NCBI GenBank assembly: GCA_019925795.1 | Contig: CM034313.1 | Span: 23,486,932 to 23,550,931, forward strand | Source of the DNA: Dendrobium chrysotoxum | Lineage: Eukaryota > Streptophyta > Magnoliopsida > Asparagales > Orchidaceae | Direction of reading: 5' to 3' | Length of the DNA: 64,000 nucleotides | The notes under the pieces: model-generated | Told to the model about the DNA's origin: nothing | What the model saw: only the letters and a program-made list of their open reading frames with translations | Databases searched by the model: none | Shown: piece after piece, positions 45,160 to 56,469 of the stretch | How the letters are laid out: every line of letters begins with the position of its first letter | Position numbering within the stretch: the stretch's first letter is position 1 | Program-made: the position numbers and the translations under genes

Positions 45160-46470
45160 TGACCCCCAGTTGACCAGGGATCAAAATGACCAAAATACCC
45201 CTATAGGGTGTGAATAGTCACTTTGGTCAAATGAGCTCCAAATCAAATGCAGTCACTTCCAGCAAATTTCAAATGTTAAACCAAACCCATTGAACCCAGA
45301 ACCAGCCCCTAGGTCAACCTGGTTGACCAAGTCAACTTAGTTGACCTAGAAGGCCCCTTTAGGGTCAAAACAGGTCATTTTGACCAAATGACCTCCTCTG
45401 ACTTTGGGACCACCTCCATTGGTCTCCAAATGTCATTTCAAATCTGTTGAACCCATTTCTAGACCCTGGACCCACCTGGTTGACCAAGTCAACCAGGGTT
45501 GACCTAAAAGGCCCATTAAGGGCCCAAATAGGTCATTTTGATCAAACGACCTCCCCAGACTTTGAGACCACCACCAGTAGACTCAGAATGTCATTCTGAA
45601 CTGGTTGAACCCCATCCCTGACCCTGGGTCAACCTGGTTGACCAAGTCAACCTAGTTGACCCATTAGGCCCATTAAGGGCCTAAATAGGTCATTTGATCT
45701 AGACAATCCATTTAAACCCTCAAACCACATCTACCAGACTTCAAATATCATTTGAGATTGATCCAACCCAGACCCTGACTCAGGGTCAACCTAGTTGACC
45801 AAGTCAACCTAGGTTGACCAGATCAACCTTTAAACCCTTTCAACTTAAATCAAACTTCAAGCATACTCAAAACTCAATCAAACTCCCCTGATCATACCCT
45901 TCAATGATTTAGATTTGGTTGGACTTTTGACCCAATCATTAGTTGACTTGGTCAACTAATTCCAAGTCTAGTCAAACTTGCCCCATTTGAGTCAAAATCA
46001 CCTCAATCCTTCAAGTTAAGCCCTCATTCAAACTCTCAAACTCATCTCAAAACTTAAATCAAATCTATTCAAATCTATTTGAGATCAAAACATATTCATT
46101 TGACCAAGTCAAGTTATTTTGAATTGGTCAAAACCATTCAAAACATTATACATTCCTTCAAACTTTAATTCCTTGGTTTGGCATTTGTTCTAAATCAACC
46201 CAATCAGTTCCTAGGCTTCTTCCAATGCCACCTCATCATCCATGTGGACGGATTGACTAGTCAACCTAATCAACAAGTCTCTACATGGATTTAAGAGACT
46301 TCAAATGGTCAAACTCCCCCATTCAACTTCCTTACTTGAGATTAGATCCATCTAACCAGCTAGGCATACTTGAGACACAGTTTAAATACCAACTCAGTCA
46401 GTCCCAACCCCTGTTGACCAGTCAAATGGTCAACAAGAATTCAAGGAGCTCTAGTGGTCAACATGACCCA
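45160..46470 (+). promoter_or_regulatory. cluster of palindromic W-box cores in U3
   Basis: Perfect inverted pairs of TTGAC with 3-bp spacers: GTTGACCAAGTCAAC at 45322, 45479, 45637 and 45794, GTTGACTTGGTCAAC at 45942 and TTGACCAAGTCAA at 46100, plus many single TTGACC/GGTCAA copies. TTGAC(C/T) is the known core site of plant WRKY factors. The palindromes lie 1.5-2.3 kb upstream of the TATA box. The 3' LTR has the same set, shifted by about 14.79 kb. Confidence 0.7.
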
Positions 46471-47592
46471 TTCCCCTTATTCGAACCAAACCAGGCCCGT
46501 CCAGCCTTTGGAACCAACTCCAGGACCTTCCAACACTGCAGCCCGACCCAATCCAATGACTGGCAAGCCTCCAACCCGACCTGACCAACCCAGGTGGTCC
46601 TCCCCACGTGAAGATAATCTCCTAGTCATTCCAGCTCGTACGATTCTCCCCACTGCCCCCTAACGGCCTGTGCCAGATGTCAAACATCCAAAAACTCTAC
46701 CTAAGGCATCTGGGCCATCCAGATGAGCTCCAGCAGCTGAATAGGGGGAGGAGAGACGAAAAAGCCCAATGAGCAGCTATCTCCTATTCCAGGAGAATTC
46801 AGAGAGCTTTAAGTTTTCGTTTTTCTTCCAGAGGGCCATACACACTAATCCCTGATCATTCCCCGTCGTTTCGAAGCTGCCGGCGGCGATGTTAACGCGT
46901 GACCGAAGATAACTCCGTCCAGGTTACTTCGATTCCCTATAGAAGCTTCTTCTGAGCTCGAAGCCTTCTAAAGGAATAAGCGCGGACAGTCTACAAGCTC
47001 AACCGCATCTTGAACTCATCAAACTGTCATTTGGATTAAGGTTTATCTCAAACCCTAGGTTTTAATCTAGGTTATTAAATAACATTCTGATGATTGCATC
47101 AAAGGCTTGAAAAAGATTTCCACATTCTTTCTTCAATCCTAAAATATCTCTGTTTAAAGTTTAAATCAATTTGGTTCGACATATTGCGAGAACGAAGCAA
47201 AACCTATTCCTAGGGTTTTCGGAGTCTGGAGGTTGAAGATAAGTCTATGACCGTTCGATCCATTCTATTTGGATTGAACGGTCACGATTTCGTCAGGCTT
47301 ATGATTTGAATCCCATAGGCAAAGCGCTTGGATGATCGGATCATTTATCTGACTCGATCTAGGCCTTTCTTTCAAACAGCAGATGCTATTCTAGCCGTCC
47401 GATTATTCGGATTTCACACTTCATCCGCTGTTTGATCGAAGCCGTTAGATCAAACTAGGTCTGATCCGACGGCTTCAGTTCGTGCCGCGCTGGATAAGTG
47501 GGCGGGGTCCGCTTGACCGCCGCCACCCGCGTGGTCAAATAGGCTACTGCCGCGTGTAAAGGGCCCCGTACGGTTATGCTGTCAGCTGACTG

Positions 47593-47600
47593 TATAAATA
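47593..47600 (+). promoter_or_regulatory. TATA box of the 5' LTR
   Basis: TATAAATA in the context CTGACTGTATAAATAGAGCC, downstream of a G/C-rich stretch; the only strong plant-type TATA box in the LTR, so it probably marks the U3/R boundary region. Confidence 0.7.
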
Positions 47601-50510
47601 GAGCCCCGATTTTAATCCAGAAAATGGGCAGAACTTCAAAAAATCACAAGAATTTCATTTCCCAACCATTTTTGGAGTTCTTAGGCTTGTTTCGTTCGTA
47701 TTCTTCCCTATTTTATTTTAAAAATAAATTTAAATTATTTTGACTGATATTTTGATAGTTATTTCATTTATTCAAAAAAACTCTTTTTAATTCTAAATAA
47801 ATATATATGTATTATTTTAAGCTAGAATTTGGCAGAGGTATTCTAGGATCTGTTTATGATCTCCCATAATTTTCTCAAGTCCTATTGATGCAATCTCATA
47901 TATATTATGAATTTACAAAAATGTTGGTCATAATTTGACTTATATTTTTGAAAATTCATAATTCTTTTAATAAAATTCCAATCCATGCATGCTAGAGTTC
48001 TATGGAATCAGATGAGCTTTATCTTCAATTGAGCAGTAAACTTAGGTCATGATCATGTCCATTATTCTTGATTGATGATTGATGTGATTGCAATTAGTCA
48101 AGGGTTAGTGACTTTGATTTGAATCCAATTAACTTAGTGACATTAAGGACAATAATTAAGGACATTGAGTAGAAAATTTAGAATATTTTCAAAAATTAGG
48201 ATTCACCTCCTATTGATTTGAAACTTTGAACACTTGAACTTAGTGACACTCTCAGCCTTAAGAAAAATCTTCACTGAATTTTGAAATCATTAAGTCCATT
48301 AATTAACCTAATCAAACTTAAACCTTAATTAAGCCCTTAAACCTTCCAGAAAATGTAATAAATTAAGATTAAATCCAAAAATTACAAATAACCCCTCAAA
48401 CTGACCAGAATTAAACCCTTAATCAATGAAAAATAAAAGCCCCTTGACTAGACTTCAAAATTAAGTTTAATTTAATTTTAATTGAAATTCAATATTTAAT
48501 TAATTTAATTAATTAAAAAATAATTAAAAATTCCAGAAAATTTCCAAACACTTGGAAATCACTCCTTAAGTCATTCCTGACCTTTGGAGTTGATTTCAAG
48601 AAGTTTGGAGGTTATTTGAATTCAAATCACAAAAAGAGTCTCTAATTAAACAATTTAAATAATTCAAATAATTGTCAAAACTTCAAAAATTCATAACTAA
48701 TTCAAATGAACTCCAAATTGAGCAAACTCAAAGGCATACAACTCATCTTAAGCTCTAATATTTATGAAAAATGTTAAGTTTTCAGAAATCAAACAAATTT
48801 GAAAAAAGTCAACTTTTGGTCAAACTTAGTTCAAATTCAAGTCAAAACTTCAAACCTTCATAATAAAATGTAGAAAAATCCAATTTCAGCATACTTACTG
48901 TCTAACTGATCGTATTAAGGTCTAGTATTTTAATAAAATATTAAATTTCTAGAAAACACTTTAAATCAAAAAGTCAACTTTTGACCCTTGAATTAAATGA
49001 TTAAAATAATCCAAAAAATATCAAAATTCAATAAATCATTCAAAATTCCAGAAAACATTAATATGAACTTAAAAACCAGCAACCAACCAATCTTAATTAA
49101 AATTTAATCAACCTTTAAACCTTAATCAAACTCAAATCATTTAATTATGTCGGGTACCATTGGGTAACCCAGGCCTACGAGGCTATTAAATTAGCCCCAA
49201 GGAAGGTGAAATAAACTTCACGGCCTCGGTGTGAAACAAAGGTGATATCCAACAAACAAGTAAAATCAAGTTTAAAAATCAATTTCAAGTCACTAATATT
49301 TAAATTCAAATTAAATCTTCCCTTAAGTCTTCAACCAACTAGAACTTTAAACAACTTCAATCAAATCATCCTATTTAGGACATATCAAAGCCACACAACC
49401 TACCTCACACACTTTAGATGGTTTGCTAGGACAACCAACTTTAGTCTTAGGCTACGCCGGTGTTTACTTTTCTGCTACTTGCGTGTGCCGGGTTTTCCGT
49501 GGTTTTCATTGCATGCTGGTTGCTAGATTTAAGTAATTGATGTTGATGTGATTGTTTATTTATTTACTGCACTCTGAGTTGATTGATTGTACGTTAGATC
49601 TACCCTTAGGTTAGGAACGATTTATACTAATTCAATCTTATGCAGGTGGCCATGCTCATACAGGGCATAAAATTAAAGGGGGCAAAATCATAATTATTAA
49701 ATTGCACAGGTGTTCCAAAAAATTGCTTAAGTCCCCCTTTAAATCAAAAAAAGAGCATGGCCAAGCGTGGCTGGTTTGAGCATTTAAATTTCAAATATAT
49801 TAACTGCTTGGGATGTAAATATAACTGTTGATTATTAGGATAACACTGCAGGTTATTGAGTCTAGAATTTTAATTTCAATTTGATATAATTTGATTTAAA
49901 TTGAGTTGTAAATTATTTAAAGTGCTTTGAGATTGAGATGTTTGCACATCCAATTTGGAATCCAAAGAGGAAGGAACATCCCTTAGGGGAGATTTCCTAT
50001 CCATTCGGAGATCCAAATTAGGATGAAGTTAAGTATCCAAAGAGAAAAGATAACACCCCTATCCAGGGGGAGTTTCTTTTCATTTGGATATCCAGACCCG
50101 ACGATCCAAGGAGTTCTAAGGAGACGAAGAAGTGAAAAACGAGAAGAATCTCAAATCTCAAAGTCACTTGAGTCTTAGGAGTAGAATCCGGGTTGTAGTC
50201 AGTGGTACCCGGCCACTTTACTTTACTGCAGACCCTGGGTTGTATTATTAAGGGCACTTGCCTATGGACTTTCAGTTTGAGCATTTATTTAATTAATTTA
50301 ATTAAATGTTGATTTGATTACTTGATGTTGATTGCGATTAAGGACCCGCATGTTTTTAGTAGTTTATTTGGCGCTATTGCATGTCGATTTTGATTTAGCC
50401 TGGAACCCGATCGGAGGCTCGTGAGGGTACAGTCATTAACTTCTTCTACTTAAACAAAACTTAAAAATTTTTAAGCTCAGATAGAAACTCTAACGCTCTT
50501 AAGAAGTAAG

Positions 50511-50593
50511 CCCGGACTCGCCGGGAGTTTTTCATGCATATATATTGACTTTTCTCATCCGTGTTAGGCACCTCCCCGCCAGCGGGTTCTGGC
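50511..50593 (+). other. two small stem-loops in the LTR
   Basis: CCCGG/CCGGG around ACTCG at 50511-50525, and GCCAG/CTGGC around CGGGTT at 50578-50593. The old LTR has CTCG/CGAG at 16308-16322 and CTGT/ACAG at 16375-16390 in the same places. Confidence 0.65.
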
Positions 50594-51332
50594 AGACCAC
50601 CTGACCTATTAGGGTGTAATTCTGTCCAAGGGGATGTTGTGCAATCTCTAGGATAAAACCTATTTTTAAGCATATTTTAAAACTGCTTCATTTTGATTTA
50701 AGCATTTTATCGAGTCAACTAGCATGCATCGCATTAGTAACAAATTAAATTTGAGTCTAAATCTTAATTGCATTTTATTTAGACATTTAACCCAACATAT
50801 GTTAAGTGGTCAATTAGGATTTGCTCTAGATGTCGACCCCAATTCTTTAAACCAATTTTAATCAATGTCCTTAACCACTCTACATTTAAAGACTTTGACT
50901 CATGGTTTTAAAAGCGTTTAGGTGGTTTAGCTGGCTCCCCAATCCAGGCCGGGGTAAGTCCAGGATTGCATTGCATTAGCTAGGTTCTGGGTCACTGATT
51001 CTCAGTACCCATTTTAGACTTAGGTTCTGAGGCAAATGTTCAATCTTAAGACCTCAATCTTCCGGGAATCTAATTCCCACTTTCTAATAAAATTGATCAC
51101 TTAAACATTAAAATATCTTTCAATCAAATTCAAGCCCAACACTTAGGATAGTTTGAGGTGTTTCTGAAGCAATTCAGAATCTCAAAACACCTCCTACTCT
51201 TCTTCCTTTGACTCCAGAAATAACTGCTCAAATTTGATCCAATTCCTATTGAATTTCCAACCCTTAACCTCCTTTGATATCAATCTTTGAACTCTTAAAT
51301 AAAATTCGTATCGCTATTTTAATCGAGAGTAT

Positions 51333-51391
51333 TCGTAGGAAATTTTCTGGTTTCCTACGATGTAATTAACTACGAGGGCTTGCGCTCGTAG
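51333..51391 (+). other. pair of stem-loops near the LTR 3' end
   Basis: First stem TCGTAGGAAA/TTTCCTACGA (51333-51342 and 51351-51360) around TTTCTGG-type loop sequence. The second has stem CTACGAG/CTCGTAG around loop GGCTTGCG (51370-51391). Both have counterparts in the old LTR and the nested solo LTR. Confidence 0.82.
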
Positions 51392-51853
51392 GAGATTTAG
51401 AAACCCAGACCTGATTTCAAAATCAAGTTTTCAAAACCTTTAATTAATTATCTTTGGGAAATCAAAACAAAAATGGTGATCGTTATTTTCATATTCGAAT
51501 TATTGATAATGATTGATATCTTCTTTCTTCGGATAGATATGTCAATTACAATCATAGTTATGATTATGAAATTAATGATCCTATTCAGATTAATATAGTC
51601 AAACAGTTGATTTAACATCACTTTGATCCTTTGAGATCATATGTTGTTTCTCCTTGAGTTTGATTATGATAATCAGAATAAACTTGAAGATTTATAATCA
51701 GAACCTATTAGGGAACGATATGTTCACCTTTCGAGGTGATATATCATTTATAATAAGTATTCGATTATAAAATTTAAATTCCAGAAATTAAATATTTCCC
51801 AAAGAAAATTAAAACACTTTTCAAAACAATATTTTTTAATCAAACAAAAAAAA

Positions 51854-51872
51854 TGGCGACTCCGCTGGGGAC
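51854..51872 (+). other. primer-binding site (tRNA-Arg type)
   Basis: TGGCGACTCCGCTGGGGAC follows the LTR by about ten bases. From memory, this is the primer-binding site described for Ogre/Tat elements, complementary to the 3' end of a tRNA-Arg. It places the element in that lineage. Confidence 0.82.
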
Positions 51873-52040
51873 AATCTCTCTCTCCATCTTTAATAGCGCT
51901 ACGAATTTTATTGCATCGGTAGTTTTGACTACCTTTCTTCCGTTGGTCCCTCTACCCATTTCTTCCTTGGGTGAGTGTGGCCAACTCAATTAAGACATGT
52001 GAAAAGAGAGGCGAGTGTAGGAAACCTCCCTCCAAGCCGG

Positions 52041-53400
52041 GCTTTGACATTTTGCCTCCAAGTTTATTGGTAGAGCAAAAGAGTCAAGCCAAGCTTGTCA
52101 AAATCTTTTTGCATATGTTGCAAACTCGCATGCGAATAAATCACAGCATGCTAAGTTTCACATTTTACAAAAAAATCCCTCAATCTCAAAACCCAGATTC
52201 AAAATTCCTTTAATTAAACTTGGATTTTGACATTTCACATCAAGCTAGTCCATATGGTGAAAGAGTCAAACCAGGTGTTTAGATTTTCCCTTAACTTTTG
52301 TTAACCATTATATTGAAAATAAAACTCAACATTTTGAGTTTCAAAAGTCAAGGAAAATCTTTCGAATCAACTTCAATCGTCATTGCTATGTGTCTTCTAT
52401 AATATTCTGTTGTAGTTGAACACATGCAATTCAAATTCAAAATTCTCCAGTCAATTCTGGGCTTTGACATCTCACCCCTAAATTGCTTGGTGGGGTGCAA
52501 AGAGTCAAGCCTTAGGATCTTCAGGCTAATTTGGTAAACCTACATATTTGAACAAAATTTAATATGTTGAGTTCCAAATTTTGAAGAGGATCCGTTCAAT
52601 TCCAACCTTGAGTTTAAATCCTGATTCAAATTCAAATTCAATTTTAATTTAAATCCAACTTCAAGCTTGAATTTGAATCCAAGATTTAAATTTTAATTCA
52701 ACCTCAAAACCGAATTCAATCTTAAGTTCAAATTCAATTTCAAAATTGAACTTAAATTTGATTCCAAACTTAAAGTCAACTGCAGATTTGATTTCAAGGT
52801 CAAATTCGGGACTTTGACATTTTGCCCCAAGTTAATTGGAGAAACGAAAAGAGTCAAGCCCGATCCCCAGATCTTTCATATCAATTTTATGCACCTACAT
52901 GATTGAGTGAAACTCAGTCTGTTGAGTCATAAAATTTGAAGAAAGACCCATTTGACTTGAGCCTCAAATTCAAATTTAACTTTGAATCCAAACATAATTT
53001 CAACCTGAAATTTGAATTTGATCTCCAATTTAAAATCAATTCAATTTTGATCGGGACTTTGACATTTCGACCAAGTCAATTGGTGAAACGAAAAGAGTCG
53101 AGCTCGATCCCTGGATCTTTCATATCAATTTTGTGCACCTACATGATTGAATGAAACTCGATCTGTTGAGTCACGAAATTTGAAGAAAGGTCCATTTGAC
53201 TTCAACCTTAAACTCAAATTCAAATCCAATTTTGATTCAAAATACAATCTCAACTTTAAGTTCGAATTTGATTGTCACCTCAAATTTTAATTTCAATTTT
53301 GAATTCAAGTTCGAGTTTGAGCTTTGACATTTTGCCCCAAATTATTTGGTGTAGCGAAAGTGTCGGGTTCAACCCTTAAGTCCTTGTCAATTCTACGAAC
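52041..53400 (+). repeat. six diverged repeats in the 5' leader
   Basis: Each unit has a CTTTGACATTTTGCC-like line, a TTGGTG-like word and GAAAAGAGTC(A/G)AGC, then variable AATTCAAATT-rich filler. Units begin near 52041, 52225, 52461, 52811, 53056 and 53321 (spacing 184-350 bp). The fourth and fifth are most alike. Confidence 0.8.
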
Positions 53401-53537
53401 CACTGTTTTGAATTTAAGTTTAATATGATTGAATTATCAAATTTTGAATAACATTAATCAAGTTTAAAATTCAAATTCAAATTCAAGATTAACTAATTCA
53501 AATCATTGTTCATTAATTTCAGGATTTAAGCACTCAA

Positions 53538-54275
53538 ATGGCTGGGAAACTCATTTTCTCTCTAGATAGAAACTTGATAGTCGAAGGAATCACTTCTGGT
53601 AATTTTATCCAGTTTGAAATGCAAATGCAAGACTTCAAGTTATCAGTCGATGGAGAAGAAATGATTGATCTGTCTGCTGGAATACGAAGGAATATCCCCT
53701 TGGTTGAGATAACTTTAGGGTCAGGAGTTGACTCCCCTATCTCCGAGATGGAGGCTGTTGTCACCCCTTTACCCATTGTATCTTTTACTGAGGAGGATAA
53801 GAACCAGAAGTCAATAACGATAGAAGAGCTACCATCTCAGCCTGAGATCGGATCAATTTCTAGTACCCCTGTCGTCAGCAAGGCCAGCAAAAACAAGATT
53901 AAGAACTACCTTCGTAGAGTCAGAAAGAAGGTTGTCAAGGCCAGGAAGACTGCTGAGGTGAAAGCCTTAAAGCACGTCAAGTTCGAGGCTGATAAAAAGT
54001 TTGTTGCCCCTTCTACGTACCCCCTCCCAGGTGGAAATCATTTCCACCCTTCTCCTGTTACTCAAAGGAGGGAGGTCGTAGAAACGAGAGCACGATCTTC
54101 AATACATCTTCTTGACTACTACATGGCGAGAATCAATCAAGCCAGAACTGAACAGACTCCAGCACCAAGCCCTGGGCCCCCAATTGAAGGTTATGACCCG
54201 TCCACTCTACTAGATGATGTTAGATCACGTTTCTATACGTGTCCCACTACATCAACTAGAGAGGAGGAGGTATAG
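53538..54275 (+). CDS. 245-residue protein of unknown function in the Ogre-like element
   Basis: ATG in a good plant context (CTCAAATGGCT), shortly after a possible splice acceptor (TTAATTTCAG at 53513-53522). It is the only long frame between primer-binding site and polypurine tract. Residues 1-60 look folded (MAGKLIFSLDRNLIVEG, FQMQMQDF-like region), then an acidic linker. A strongly basic stretch at about 112-140 (KNKIKNYLRRVRKKVVKARK) could bind nucleic acid or act as a nuclear signal. The C-terminal half is Pro/Ser-rich with YPLPGGNHFHP and ends EEEV. No CCHC knuckle, protease, or polymerase motif is seen. It could be the ORF1 protein known in Ogre elements or a gag remnant; I cannot tell which. 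Confidence 0.6.
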   Translation: MAGKLIFSLDRNLIVEGITSGNFIQFEMQMQDFKLSVDGEEMIDLSAGIRRNIPLVEITLGSGVDSPISEMEAVVTPLPIVSFTEEDKNQKSITIEELPSQPEIGSISSTPVVSKASKNKIKNYLRRVRKKVVKARKTAEVKALKHVKFEADKKFVAPSTYPLPGGNHFHPSPVTQRREVVETRARSSIHLLDYYMARINQARTEQTPAPSPGPPIEGYDPSTLLDDVRSRFYTCPTTSTREEEV

Positions 54276-54990
54276 AAACCACTCGGGGTGCCACTCTCCT
54301 AATTACTAGACCACTAGTAATAAGAGAGGGGAAATAATCTAAGATTATATCAGATAGTGATACCGTCAAAATTCAACTTTCAACGGAGTCCTATTGAGAT
54401 AAATCTTTTTGATTAAAGTAATGCAATGACTTCTAAGGATAGTGCAGACCCATTAGTAGTCTCTCCCTCCAAGGAGATTGTAGGAATTTAATTCCGTACT
54501 ACTGGGGTCTTGCCACCTAGATTTGCAATTTCTTTTTAAGGAAAAGCTTTCAATTTCTCAAGTGTACTGATTTCAAACTTTCAAGATAATTGAATCATTT
54601 TTTTTAATGAAAATTGACCTCTATTTGAAGTCTTAAGCAGGAGAAAGTTGTAGTTGACTCCAAATGTTTGAATACACCTCCCTCCCACCTCTTTTGTGGG
54701 ATTGATTCGATTGTTGAGTTAAATCGATATCGAACTTAAGTTGATAGTTGAAATGAAAATCTTTTTAATCATCTCGCAATTTTCTATCTTAGATAGATAT
54801 CTCTTGCGTGTTTAAAATCTATTCAATGATTTTCAAAAGTCAAGCCAATATTCATTTTAAAAGACTGGGTCCTACCTTGAGGATTATTCGTCCTTGTATA
54901 AGAGAATGAGTTTTCTTCTCTTATACTCGAGATGTAATCCCATTATTGAAATAGAGAAGGTGTAGCCTCTTCTTAAATTCAATTGAATTC

Positions 54991-55135
54991 AAAAGATGCA
55001 CAAAATGCGCCAACAATCAAGAAATACACAAAGTGCACTAAAAATAAAAAAGATGCGCAATGGGCGCCACAAGTTAAAAAATAGTGCAAAATGCACTATA
55101 AATCAAAAGATGCGTAATGTGCGCCACCAGAAAAA
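54991..55135 (+). repeat. five-unit array of small GCGC/GTGC hairpins
   Basis: Units of about 30 bp: GATGCACAAAATGCGCCA, TACACAAAGTGCACTA, GATGCGCAATGGGCGCCA, TAGTGCAAAATGCACTA and GATGCGTAATGTGCGCCA, with A-rich spacers. Most can form a 4-5-bp stem around AAA or AAT. Related units occur inverted at 36500-36690. Confidence 0.75.
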
Positions 55136-56469
55136 GAATGAGGCTCCCTTTTTCTAAATGTTTTAATCTCAACCCAGTTCAATTTAATTTACTTGATTTT
55201 GAAAGTCTTGAATCCAGAATTTTCACCGGGCATCGATATTCTATCAAGATACAAAAATTTCTCGTGCTAGAGAATTGAAAAGATCAAATTTCTATATTCA
55301 ACTTAAACTTCTTTGAAATTGAATTTAATTCAAAATACTTAAGGGAGACCCCAGTTTAGTTCCTACGAAACTTGGTCTGGGTCAACAAAACCTAAATCCT
55401 CAAACCTTTTCAGGTTAGTTGGGGTCACTCAAACTTTTCACTGTACTTCTGAATTTGTTCCCGCTTGTCATTCCGACAGGGTCCAAATAACTAGAGGAAA
55501 TTTTCCAATAAAGAGAATGAATCTTCTATTCTTGATAAAAATTTAATTCTGGTCCTTGAAAAGTGTGTGTAAGCCCTTCCACACAGGCATCCTTCCTTAA
55601 GGCCTTCTTTATAAAATTACACTCTATACTGGGTCCACAATTGATCCCACTAGAGGAGTATTTTATAGTGCTGGAAATTGTCATTCACAATCAAACTATA
55701 CGCCATGCTGGGTCCTAGATCATTCTGATCTAGAAGCGTAGTTTCTTAAGCCAAGACTTGCTGTGCAAAATCAAACTATAGTTGAGCAAAGTGCCCGATT
55801 CCAATTCGAGGAGCTCGAGGGCCTCAAATAAAAATCAAATTAAGCTCAGCAAAGTTTGAAAGTTCATAAATCACATTTGATTCGAGATATTGATAAGTTG
55901 TGTCACTTTAGAACTCCCCAAGTAGGAGACTTGGTCGTAGTCTTTTGTAGACCGCTTCTAATCCGTTGTAAACTCAATGGAAAGCTTGAGTCAATGTTGA
56001 CTGGATCGTTCATTTTTAATGACGATCTTTGAGGAAATTTTCCCTTTGACTGATCAACCCTGAAGAGTGCCACCCAATTTTTTTTAAATACTGGGGAGGC
56101 TCTTCAGGAAGTACCATGCCAGATGAGTGTCAAACTTAAAATTAAATTCAAAACACTTCAAATTCAAAATCAAATTTAAACAATTCAAAACCAAATTTAA
56201 ACAAATCAAAATCGAATCAAACACAATTGAAATTCAAAACTTAAAATCAAAATTCAAAATGAATCAAAATCAATCAACTTTCAAATTTAAATCCTTGAAA
56301 TTCAAAAATAATTCAAATCAAACTTCAAAACACATCACAGACTTAAAACCCTTCAAATTCAAATTCGTCAAATCAAGTTTCAAATTCAAACATCTTTAAA
56401 TTCAAGTTCAAAAATCATTCAAATTTCAAATTCCAGAATTCAAATCTCAAATTCCAGAATTCAAATCCG

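Larger units (their letters stand above)
44310..51842 (+). repeat. 5' LTR, about 7.5 kb
   Basis: Starts TGTTGACC; the end is placed at CA 51841-51842 (or 51845-51846), 8-12 bp before the primer-binding site. The first 4.66 kb match the 3' LTR at 59096-64000. The remainder is confirmed as LTR by the collinear older copy at 8225-17690. The U3 is about 3.3 kb (44310-47592) and the R-U5 about 4.2 kb. The U3 has an 86-bp duplication (from 44501 and 44587), many CCCTAGGAT words and the W-box cluster. A 99-codon frame at 46285 occurs in both LTRs but has no family features. Confidence 0.85.

Noticed and set aside
46285..46663. Two short frames in the 5' LTR, repeated at 61068-61446 in the 3' LTR
   Set aside because: Conservation follows from the LTRs being recent copies of one another. 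They lie in U3 upstream of the TATA box and show no domain.
53538..54275. Typical gag of the Ogre-like element
   Set aside because: No CCHC knuckle and far too short for an Ogre gag; left as unknown.
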